IMG/VR virus record: IMGVR_UViG_3300009603_000066
Coordinates: 1-23,410 of that record
Strand: one strand, 5' to 3'
Length of the DNA stretch: 23,410 bases
Source of the DNA: a virus
The translations under genes and the position numbers were made by a program. The notes beneath the pieces are model-generated. The model did no database searches and was not told the origin of the DNA. It saw only the letters and a list, made by a program, of their open reading frames with translations. This document shows positions 17,371 to 23,072 of this stretch, piece by piece; position 1 is the first letter of the stretch, and each line of letters opens with the position of its first letter.

Positions 17371-17597
17371 TAAAAACCTTCCAATCCTAGACGTTTCATA
17401 GCTCTATTTACTCTGTCTCTTATTTTATGCAACTCTTTATATATTTCGTCTAAGTTATCTGCTAGCTCTTTCTTTAAATGATTTATTTGTGCGTCATGCT
17501 TTTTAAGGTTTTCTTTGAATACATTCTTATCAAATGTAGTAACTTGGTTTTTTTGTGTAACGGGGGTTACATCTTTTTTTACTTTTTCTTTTGCCAT
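17370..17597 (-). CDS. Small coiled-coil protein, 75 aa
   Basis: No family recognised. Residues 1-25 are basic and Lys/Val/Thr-rich. Residues about 28-70 form a continuous charged heptad pattern (INHLKKELADNLDEIYKELHKI), predicted coiled coil, which suggests a dimerising adaptor. Start at 17597 has AGGAGC about nine bases upstream and overlaps the 3' end of the previous gene by 19 nt. Confidence 0.6.
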   Translation of the reverse strand: MAKEKVKKDVTPVTQKNQVTTFDKNVFKENLKKHDAQINHLKKELADNLDEIYKELHKIRDRVNRAMKRLGLEGF

Positions 17598-17767
17598 TTT
17601 AATAGCTCCTTTTCTTCTTTTCTAAGTTCTAATTGATGCTCATATCTAGCTCGTTTAATTTTCATTCTTATAGTCATATGAGTATATGAATCACCTCTTA
17701 AATTATGCCCTAGTTTTAGATCTTTTGAATCTATATTTATAAAATGCATAAATTCAGTAGCTCTCAT
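17579..17767 (-). CDS. Small basic protein, 62 aa
   Basis: Unknown. The N-terminal half is mixed; the C-terminal half is a strongly charged helix ending in a run of Lys (ELRKEEKELLKWQKKK). The ATG shares a base with the upstream stop (TAATG), with AAGGT upstream. A second ATG at codon 7 is possible. The charge suggests nucleic-acid or protein contact, but nothing specific can be claimed. Confidence 0.5.
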   Translation of the reverse strand: MRATEFMHFINIDSKDLKLGHNLRGDSYTHMTIRMKIKRARYEHQLELRKEEKELLKWQKKK

Positions 17768-18081
17768 TAGTTAATACCTTCATCTTTATTGATCATGCCC
17801 CATAATATGATTAAATACACAAGAGCATCTGTTATTCTGCCCCTTACGTCTTCTCTTTGTGATTTATGTCCATTTATATATGCAGCTATTCCATCAACAT
17901 GTTTCATAAGATATACCCACAAGACAAACTTTCTATCTGATCCTGTTTGATCTGCTATTCTATCAAAGTTAGCGAATACATTATCTTCATCATGAGCATA
18001 TTCTTTTTGTCCTTCTTTATGCATCTTAAGGATTGAATCAAATATTGTATTCATTAACTCTATCATTTCTTTACTCTTCAT
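17767..18081 (-). CDS. Helical phage protein resembling Nmad1/DUF1599 (MazG-like) family, 104 aa
   Basis: The sequence has the pattern I associate with nucleotide-modification-associated domain 1 (DUF1599) and other small all-alpha MazG-like phage proteins: a helix ending in K-x-x-x-E-Y-A, then D-x-x-N-x-F-x-N-F, a long helix with K-H, R-x-D-V-x-x-R-I and D-A-L-V-Y-L-I near the C-terminus. Acidic residues E27, D31 and E32 and the later D85 could be metal/nucleotide ligands. Members are linked by genomic context to modified nucleotides in phage DNA. AGGAG seven bases upstream supports the start, and 11 nt overlap the upstream gene. The assignment is by eye and moderate at best. Confidence 0.45.
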   Translation of the reverse strand: MKSKEMIELMNTIFDSILKMHKEGQKEYAHDEDNVFANFDRIADQTGSDRKFVLWVYLMKHVDGIAAYINGHKSQREDVRGRITDALVYLIILWGMINKDEGIN

Positions 18082-18292
18082 TCCATACTCCTACCATATC
18101 ATGAAATTCTCGTAATTTACTTAATGTCAAGTATATATGATCATCTCTTTTATCTTCTTCATAGTGTTTTTGTTCAGTTTCCAGATATACATTTAATACC
18201 TTGTTTACATCTTCCATAGCATCTTCAACAGCATATTGCCATTCACCAAATGCAGCTGCTACTTTTTTACAACAGTTTTTATCTAAGTTCAT
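18071..18292 (-). CDS. Small acidic helical protein, 73 aa
   Basis: Unknown protein immediately after the primase-helicase, 12 nt downstream with GAGGT as ribosome-binding site. It starts MNLDKNCCKKVAAAFGEWQY and is almost wholly helical and acidic (AVEDAMEDVNKVLNVYLE). Two adjacent cysteines occur near the N-terminus; no zinc motif. Position suggests an accessory replication protein but there is no direct evidence. Confidence 0.55.
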   Translation of the reverse strand: MNLDKNCCKKVAAAFGEWQYAVEDAMEDVNKVLNVYLETEQKHYEEDKRDDHIYLTLSKLREFHDMVGVWNEE

Positions 18293-18304
18293 CTTATTAC
18301 CTCT

Positions 18305-20074
18305 TTATTCTTCATACGGAACCATCCTTACATTATCTATTCCTAGTTTTATGTTTAAAGTTTCACGTTCTCTATTCTTATCGCTTACAAGCTGCAACAT
18401 TTTAATTTCACCTTGATCATTTTTGAAAGGTTTTAATGATAATATCTTATTTGCATTATAAGCAACTCTGAAAGAACCTCTGGAAGATGCTATATTCATA
18501 CCTTCTACCATAGCTTGTTTACTGATCTCACTAACTGTAAATACTATTACTTGATGTTTTACTGCTAATTCCATCAAAGCCTGTGAAGCTTCCTCAACTT
18601 TCATGTTATGATCACGCTGTTTGCTCCTAAATAGGCCCATATGGTCAACAACTACTATTTCTGGCTTAACAGGTAGGGTAGTTATTCTTTTTTCTAATTC
18701 ATGCGTATATAGCGATGCAAAGTCTACAGTTAACCAATCAAAACTTTGGCTTAAACCATTATTATATTCTTTATAATGCGCTATTAATTGTTCTTCTGTC
18801 CAACCTTTATCTATCATAGCAAATCTAGACCATATTTGTCTTGGAGACATTTCCATCTCTATAAAATAAGTGGGACGTTTAAATAGAACCATTAGATTTT
18901 GTAATAACATTGTTTTCATAGAAGCTGGAGGAGCCTGTAAGATAACAACTTCACCTGGATAGACAGGGAAATTGCAATTATTATAGATTTCACTAAAATT
19001 AATTGGATTTAAATTTCTTTTATAAAATTCAATCATTTCTTTTTCCATCATTTCAGCATTCATTGTATTTTGTGATTTTTTAGATTTAAACAATCTGCAA
19101 GTATTTTGACAATGTTTATCCATAACTATATCATGACATCCATATCTATAGCCACTACCATCGTGACCATCATAACAATTATCAATAATTGTATCTATTT
19201 CTTTTTGTTTAAAAGGTTTGTCTGGATTGTCTACTCTTTTTCTCCAGTCATTCATTAACAATCTAACAGTATCTTCTGGATATAACCATCTCATCCAAGC
19301 AGCTAATCTTAAAGCTACCAGATGTCTACTTCCAATTACAGAACCATACAACATTCTTTGAATACATGGATAGTTCATTGGGTCTGGTTGTCTTCCTTTT
19401 GATAGGACAGGCTCCTCAGTCAGTGTGTGCGATGTTGGCTGACTTGCTCCTAATACATCAAATACTACATTACATTCTATATCATCATTAGAGACTTTTT
19501 GAGGTTTAGATGCGTATTGTTCTATTTCTCGAACAAAATCTTTATCATCTTTCTCTAATATATTTAATATGGGATCTATTTCTACTTTCCATAGATTGGA
19601 TTTGCTATTTCTGGTATTTACTAGTCTAATAATTCTAGTTTTATCAGTCACAGCTGGATCAGCGTATTCAAATATACCTTTAGACGTTAACTCTTTCTTG
19701 ACTTTAATATGTAAATCATCACATGGCTGCCATCTAAATGCTGATGAGTGGATACCAACATGAAATCCAGTACCACTAAAATATATTTTGTATGCTAAAT
19801 TTGCATCATCTAGTATAATCATTAATCCCAATAATTTGTTTCGTGCATTTATTGGATTAGTTCCATCTACGTCTAATATAAATTCATCAGGCATATATAT
19901 AGGCCCATCATACCCAGCTAATTTGCCTTTCTTTTGTACATAATTGATAACATTATTATCATAATCATATAAAGAAACAAATGTATCCCTATCTAGTCCC
20001 ATCCATTCTCCAGCTCTTGATGCTTCTTGGAAATGACATCTATTAGACAATCCAAAAGCAAATTCTTTAATCAT
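18305..20074 (-). CDS. Archaeo-eukaryotic primase fused to RecA-like helicase, 589 aa
   Basis: N-terminal AEP primase: FILD68-V-D70 gives the DxD metal pair, followed by S100-G-T-G-F-H105 (the SGxGxH motif), a further acid near D139, and T164-R-N-S with K173 as nucleotide-binding basic residues. Cysteines C300, C313, C322 and C326 form a probable zinc or Fe-S cluster. C-terminal helicase: the P-loop A381-PPAS-M-K387-T has Met where Gly is usual, as in some AAA_25 proteins with GSFKS; Walker B is IVVVD477-H; the sensor-like segment VFTVSEISKQ and the ILSLKP strand follow. Such fusions prime and unwind DNA at the phage fork. AAGGA before the ATG and one base of spacing to the upstream stop support the start. 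It sits beside SSB-like and recombination genes. Confidence 0.8.
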   Translation of the reverse strand: MIKEFAFGLSNRCHFQEASRAGEWMGLDRDTFVSLYDYDNNVINYVQKKGKLAGYDGPIYMPDEFILDVDGTNPINARNKLLGLMIILDDANLAYKIYFSGTGFHVGIHSSAFRWQPCDDLHIKVKKELTSKGIFEYADPAVTDKTRIIRLVNTRNSKSNLWKVEIDPILNILEKDDKDFVREIEQYASKPQKVSNDDIECNVVFDVLGASQPTSHTLTEEPVLSKGRQPDPMNYPCIQRMLYGSVIGSRHLVALRLAAWMRWLYPEDTVRLLMNDWRKRVDNPDKPFKQKEIDTIIDNCYDGHDGSGYRYGCHDIVMDKHCQNTCRLFKSKKSQNTMNAEMMEKEMIEFYKRNLNPINFSEIYNNCNFPVYPGEVVILQAPPASMKTMLLQNLMVLFKRPTYFIEMEMSPRQIWSRFAMIDKGWTEEQLIAHYKEYNNGLSQSFDWLTVDFASLYTHELEKRITTLPVKPEIVVVDHMGLFRSKQRDHNMKVEEASQALMELAVKHQVIVFTVSEISKQAMVEGMNIASSRGSFRVAYNANKILSLKPFKNDQGEIKMLQLVSDKNRERETLNIKLGIDNVRMVPYEE

Positions 20075-20075
20075 A

Positions 20076-20261
20076 TCATTTTCCTTTCTTGTTTTTATTC
20101 TTTAAATCTATCAAAGTGTTAAAAGGCCAAGGTAATTCTTTTTTTAATCTATAAGCTCTTTCATGAAAGCTTTCTTTTCTATCTGGTTTATTAGATTTTT
20201 TAGCATTTTTACCACCATTTGATGATCTTGATTTATCTCCTAGTTTTGCCAATCCTGCCAT
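20076..20261 (-). CDS. Small Lys/Arg-rich protein, 61 aa
   Basis: Unknown and very basic: the N-terminal half is Ser/Gly/Lys-rich and probably disordered, the rest carries ERAYRLKKELPWPFNTLIDL and a Lys tail. AGGAGG overlaps the stop of the upstream zinc-ribbon gene, giving a strong ribosome-binding site. It ends one base before the primase-helicase start, suggesting co-expression and perhaps a DNA-binding accessory role. Confidence 0.55.
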   Translation of the reverse strand: MAGLAKLGDKSRSSNGGKNAKKSNKPDRKESFHERAYRLKKELPWPFNTLIDLKNKNKKGK

Positions 20262-20269
20262 GATTCCTC

Positions 20270-20464
20270 CTATTCTATTTTAGTTCCTTTAAATTTTTCA
20301 ATAATCAGCTTTAGTAATGGATGTTCTTTTTCTATTATTATTCCATGATTTAACATTGCATTAGCTGATTCTGATACCCAAACACATTTACGACATCCTG
20401 GACATTTCTTATCGTTACAAGTTTCTGCTTGTATTTTAGCCTCTTCTGTTTGACAAAACCACAT
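20270..20464 (-). CDS. Small zinc-ribbon protein, 64 aa
   Basis: I place the start at the ATG at 20464 because AAGGAGA precedes it at normal distance; the longer frame from a GTG at 20494 would include that signal and has none of its own. C4, C16, C21, C24 and C27 (TCNDKKCPGCRKC) form a compact cysteine cluster typical of a zinc ribbon or knuckle. The remainder is a hydrophobic/charged helix (LLKLIIEKFKG). Function unknown; small zinc ribbons in replication modules often contact nucleic acid or polymerase. Its upstream region contains a strong inverted repeat. Confidence 0.6.
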   Translation of the reverse strand: MWFCQTEEAKIQAETCNDKKCPGCRKCVWVSESANAMLNHGIIIEKEHPLLKLIIEKFKGTKIE

Positions 20465-20482
20465 ATTCTCTCCTTTCTTTAA

Positions 20483-20554
20483 TTGATATAACACCTATCA
20501 ACAGCTTGTCTTACACGGACTCGCCTCTCCTGATTCGGAATTGATGATAGGTGT
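20483..20554 (-). promoter_or_regulatory. Candidate leader RNA with alternative stems upstream of the zinc-ribbon gene
   Basis: On the coding strand ACACCTATCA (20554-20545) can pair perfectly over 10 bp with TGATAGGTGT (20500-20491), enclosing 44 nt that are more GC-rich than the surroundings. The 3' arm also pairs locally, TTGATA (20501-20496) with TATCAA (20488-20483), around a 7-base loop. The two pairings use the same bases and exclude each other. The second one ends a few bases before the ribosome-binding site AAGGAGA. That is the geometry of a switchable leader or a processing site. No known riboswitch or ribozyme consensus was recognised, and tRNA was excluded by lack of a T-arm. Confidence 0.45.
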
Positions 20555-20573
20555 CAGTGATCTTTATGTGATA

Positions 20574-21122
20574 TTAGATTGGTAATCCATCACTATCGTC
20601 GCTAGTATTCTCAGTATTAGATGTAAATGGAAATGTTGCTTCTCCACTATCTTCTTCGTCTTTAACGACATATTTCTTGTAATATTTTTCAGATTGTTGT
20701 TTCCAGTAACTAATATCATCATCTGAAAACTCTTCAATCTCATTCTTAAACTCAGTTGGAGCTACAGAAGATAATATTCTACTGTATTCTCCATCTTTGT
20801 AAAAGTATACATTGATATGTTTACCAATTAAACTAGCAGGACTATCATCTATCTTAACTACACTTTCACCATTAGCACCATTAAGCACTTCAGTTATGCC
20901 AGCATTTGCAAATCGGAATAATCTGCCTATAGCAAATTCCTCTCCATTTGCGCCCTCTTTAGCATAGATTCTTAGGTTAAGTGAGTCAGGATAATCCTTG
21001 AAATAGCAATCTACGTATTTGGTACCATTATAGTCCCCATATACTGCTTTAATTATCTCCACTTGTTTCCAACCTGGAGAAAATTTAGATCCACTATTCT
21101 TTTTAATCGTTAGTGTTCGCAT
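20574..21122 (-). CDS. Putative single-stranded DNA-binding protein, 182 aa
   Basis: The N-terminal two thirds are beta-rich with alternating hydrophobic strands (WKQVEIIKAVYGDY, YVDCYFKDYP, NLRIYAKEG, HINVYFYKDG), consistent with an OB fold. The C-terminal third is acidic and disordered and ends in DDSDGLPI, which resembles the protein-docking tip of bacterial SSB (DDDIPF). Position between a Sak4-like ATPase and a primase-helicase strongly suits an SSB. The start at 21122 has AGGAGGT upstream and overlaps the ATPase gene by 20 nt, implying coupled expression. The family assignment is by pattern and context, not a recognised sequence match. Confidence 0.6.
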   Translation of the reverse strand: MRTLTIKKNSGSKFSPGWKQVEIIKAVYGDYNGTKYVDCYFKDYPDSLNLRIYAKEGANGEEFAIGRLFRFANAGITEVLNGANGESVVKIDDSPASLIGKHINVYFYKDGEYSRILSSVAPTEFKNEIEEFSDDDISYWKQQSEKYYKKYVVKDEEDSGEATFPFTSNTENTSDDSDGLPI

Positions 21123-21867
21123 TCGACACCTCCTTATTTAGAGTTTGTAGACTATATGTTTTACCACTACCAGGAGATCCGATGATAAGTATTTTAGCAC
21201 CTTCAAATCCTTTATTGTTAGCAGCATCAATTACCAATTGATAGTCTTGAGGTATTTGAGCATCTAGAAGTCCTGTTCGATCTTTAGCATCGTTGTACAT
21301 TTCACTTCTTTCAGTTACCCAAATATATTCCCTCTTTCCACTAGGATTGATAATAGTTTTTGAGTAGAACACAAAATCAAACCATTTAGATAAGTCTTCT
21401 TTACTAGATCCATCTATATATGGTTGTATTTTAGTTGTTCCATCGTCCATTGTGCTCATTTTTGAATGAGAGGTACAGATAACTATACCTGGTATCCTAG
21501 TTATAAACTCTAAGGCTGTATCGATTTTGTTTTTCAGCCTCCCCCAATCTTGAAGCTTCATGACACCATTTTTATCACATAAACTTCTTTGGTATTTTTT
21601 ACAGAGTTCTGATACTGTGTCAACTACTAATGCGTCAACTATAGTACCATTTTTTAAGGTGACTTGTTGATCTTCATGAGATACTTCTAAGTCTCCTATT
21701 TTTTGCGTGACTACTACTTTGTCTTGTTTGTATATACCACCTATAATCTTGAGAAATTGATCCCAAGTATAAGGATGTAATACAGGATAGCCAAACATTG
21801 TCTTTATTGCATCTTTAGAACCTAAAGTTTTACTTCCATGCTCTAAATCAAAATATAAAGTTTTCAT
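21103..21867 (-). CDS. RecA/Sak4-like recombination ATPase, apparently circularly permuted, 254 aa
   Basis: The protein opens with MKTLYFD7-L-E9-H-G11, the strand and acidic DxE-G motif that in Sak4/AAA_24-type phage ATPases follows the P-loop domain. Next come a tryptophan-containing helix (HPYTWDQFLKII), Walker B V81-V-D83 with TVSEL, a DWG...L segment (107-111), and the sensor strand GIVICTSHSK (127-136). The Walker A motif G230-SPGSG-K236-T appears only at the C-terminus, after strand AKILII, 17 residues before the end. Normally it is within the first 20-30 residues. AGGAGGG four bases before the ATG fixes the start, and no P-loop is encoded upstream. Expected role: ssDNA-stimulated ATPase for strand annealing or exchange, working with the adjacent SSB-like protein. 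The permutation is my reading of motif order. Confidence 0.75.
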   Translation of the reverse strand: MKTLYFDLEHGSKTLGSKDAIKTMFGYPVLHPYTWDQFLKIIGGIYKQDKVVVTQKIGDLEVSHEDQQVTLKNGTIVDALVVDTVSELCKKYQRSLCDKNGVMKLQDWGRLKNKIDTALEFITRIPGIVICTSHSKMSTMDDGTTKIQPYIDGSSKEDLSKWFDFVFYSKTIINPSGKREYIWVTERSEMYNDAKDRTGLLDAQIPQDYQLVIDAANNKGFEGAKILIIGSPGSGKTYSLQTLNKEVSNANTND

Positions 21868-21945
21868 ACTTCCCTCCTACGTTATTGTTTGAATATAATG
21901 CCCTGTGACTTGTAGCCATATTCGTTGATCCTCTCGGACTATTTC

Positions 21946-21968
21946 ATATAGCGTTCGTATAACTATAT
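21946..21968 (-). repeat. Hairpin in the ATPase leader
   Basis: ATATAG (21946-21951) and CTATAT (21963-21968) pair around an 11-base loop. It is flanked by a four-pair stem with a GAGA tetraloop on one side and a three-pair CCG/CGG stem on the other, so transcripts entering the ATPase gene would carry three small stems in a row. No known RNA family recognised. Confidence 0.4.
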
Positions 21969-22102
21969 CCCGCTTTTAACGGCTAGATGTTAACTTGTTA
22001 ATTCTCGTATGAATACACATAGATCCCTTAATTGTTAATATATTGTGCACTTAAAATTTTCATAAACAAATCATAGCTTTCTAGATAGGAAAACTCAAGG
22101 TT

Positions 22103-22131
22103 TAAAAAAAATTAGTTAATATATATATTAA
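22103..22131 (-). terminator. AT palindrome followed by U8, weak terminator candidate
   Basis: The perfect palindrome TTAATATATATATTAA (22116-22131) is followed on the minus strand by CTAA and eight consecutive T. A hairpin plus U-tract is the form of an intrinsic terminator, here ending transcripts from the E1-like gene. The stem contains no G or C, so it would be weak. The same DNA could instead be an easily melted origin or promoter segment. Confidence 0.3.
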
Positions 22132-22149
22132 TATCTTAGTCACTATCAA
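22122..22149 (-). promoter_or_regulatory. Possible sigma70-type promoter for the replication operon
   Basis: On the minus strand TTGATA (22149-22144, five of six to the -35 consensus) is followed after 16 bases by TATATA (22127-22122). It would read toward the ATPase, SSB and primase genes. In DNA this AT-rich a -10 match is cheap, and the box overlaps the palindrome, so the call rests mainly on the -35 match and the location at the head of the operon. If the phage brings its own RNA polymerase, its promoters may look different. Confidence 0.35.
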
Positions 22150-22272
22150 AAATCAATGTTTACATCCATATAGATTCACATATTACCCCGTCGTACAGGG
22201 CATTTTATTGAATATTGGATTAGAATTTACGTAACTTATTTAAATTCACCAAGCTTTTTTTATATAAATTTT

Positions 22273-22333
22273 TGGCATACAATTGCATCGGTTCTCTATC
22301 AGATTAAGCTAAACTCTTGCTTTGGGTATGCCA
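22273..22333. repeat. 8-bp inverted repeat enclosing 45 nt
   Basis: TGGCATAC (22273-22280) and GTATGCCA (22326-22333) are perfect complements 45 nt apart. The enclosed minus-strand sequence contains a tRNA D-arm look-alike but no anticodon or T-arm, so a tRNA is not supported. It may close a small structured RNA. Confidence 0.4.
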
Positions 22334-22349
22334 GCCAAATTTAGGAGGA

Positions 22350-22382
22350 GAGGGGCTTAACCATGTCCAAGAAAAACCCCTC
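22350..22382. repeat. GC-rich hairpin 3' of the E1-like gene
   Basis: GAGGGG (22350-22355) pairs with CCCCTC (22377-22382) around a 21-base loop, starting 19 nt after the stop of the E1-like gene on the minus strand. There is no following U-tract, so it is more likely an mRNA-stabilising or processing hairpin, or part of a larger fold with the neighbouring inverted repeat, than an intrinsic terminator. Confidence 0.4.
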
Positions 22383-22400
22383 ACTCTATATGACATGTCA

Positions 22401-23072
22401 TTAAACTATCATTTTACTTTTATCCAAATTCATGGTTGGAAAATGAAAGTTCAATTTTTTATGATATGGTTGATTAGTAATCAATTTTCTTATAGTGTTA
22501 ACTATAAAACTTCCACTCATATTAGAACAATAACTGGTAGCTTTAGCATTGCAAGGCTCTGTAGAACCTTCTTCATCACTATACCAAGTGCCTTTATATT
22601 CTCTAACTGTTGGGTTCTTTATTGTATATTGTTGATAATGTTCAGCTCCCATTCTACCATCTATTATAAATAGAGGTTTAAAGCTTGCATCATTACATAC
22701 TATTCTTACAGCTTCTAACCTTGCAGACATTGAATCAAATCCTAATATAACTATATCTTTCTTTTGAAGATCAGGACTCCATAAATCATAGCTAAACTCC
22801 CCATAACATGTTGTTATATTTGTAGATAAATTAATAGATTTTAATTGCTCGGCTAATGCATATACTTTATCTTTACCTATATCTTCTTCAAGATATTGAG
22901 ATACCCCTATATTTTCTACATCTACTTTATCCATATCATATAATACAAACTTTTCAGCTCCACTTCTAGCTAATTGAGTGGCTACGGAGCTCCCAATGGC
23001 TCCGCAACCAAGTATATGAAATGTATATTTATGCATACTATCTACTATATCTTTAAATCTAGTTATTATCAT
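22401..23072 (-). CDS. E1-like ThiF-family adenylyltransferase, 223 aa
   Basis: A Rossmann nucleotide-binding fold with G22-C-G-A-I-G27, acidic residue D46 (LYDMDKV), the E-N54-x4-Q59 segment, K67/K69 (IGKDK) and D113 (ILGFDSMSAR) matches the E1/ThiF/MoeB adenylation domain. The arginine common in canonical E1 proteins (NxxRQ) is replaced by Ser here. C164, in a T-E-P-C context, and C172 are candidates for the catalytic cysteine; the two CxxC zinc pairs of ThiF/MoeB are absent. I start it at the ATG at 23072, which overlaps the upstream TGA as ATGA, rather than a TTG two codons earlier. Such enzymes activate the C-terminus of a ubiquitin-like or sulfur-carrier protein; in this phage the partner is not visible. 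Confidence 0.75.
   Translation of the reverse strand: MIITRFKDIVDSMHKYTFHILGCGAIGSSVATQLARSGAEKFVLYDMDKVDVENIGVSQYLEEDIGKDKVYALAEQLKSINLSTNITTCYGEFSYDLWSPDLQKKDIVILGFDSMSARLEAVRIVCNDASFKPLFIIDGRMGAEHYQQYTIKNPTVREYKGTWYSDEEGSTEPCNAKATSYCSNMSGSFIVNTIRKLITNQPYHKKLNFHFPTMNLDKSKMIV

Larger units (their letters stand above)
21894..22207. repeat. Long-range inverted repeat TAWAATGCCCTGT
   Basis: TATAATGCCCTGT at 21894-21906 is matched on the opposite strand by TAAAATGCCCTGT at 22195-22207, 12 of 13 positions and nine consecutive in the GC-rich core. The copies point toward each other across 288 nt of non-coding DNA. One copy lies just upstream of the ribosome-binding site of the ATPase gene. They may be paired protein-binding sites, the closing stem of a structured leader RNA, or ends of an origin element. 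Confidence 0.5.
21868..22400. other. Structured non-coding region upstream of the recombination ATPase
   Basis: About 530 nt without a convincing gene on either strand, the largest gap in the window. It separates the E1-like gene from the replication genes. Visible elements are a 12-of-13 inverted repeat spanning most of it, several small hairpins near the ATPase start (UCC-GAGA-GGA at about 21929-21940, ATATAG/CTATAT at 21946-21968, CCG/CGG at 21970-21982), a 16-bp AT palindrome, an A-tract, a possible promoter, and two GC-richer stems at 22273-22382. It could be the early promoter and leader, a replication origin, or both. Confidence 0.6.

Noticed and set aside
21848-21919. 23-codon leader ORF running into the ATPase gene on the minus strand
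   Set aside because: Its ribosome-binding signal is distant and weak, and it would read out of frame through the strong AGGAGGG site of the ATPase gene.
22294-22311. tRNA gene on the minus strand, suggested by TAGCTTAATCTGATAGAG
   Set aside because: It matches a D-arm well, but no anticodon stem, T-arm or pairing acceptor arms of correct spacing follow it.
22363-22404. 13-codon plus-strand ORF behind AGGAGG
   Set aside because: The spacing to AGGAGG is too long (14 nt), the peptide is tiny, and it runs into the end of the E1-like gene on the other strand; the purine run is better explained by the G/C stem.
22317-22673. 118-codon plus-strand frame antisense to the E1-like gene
   Set aside because: Low-complexity hydrophobic product typical of a shadow frame; the opposite strand encodes a clear Rossmann-fold protein.
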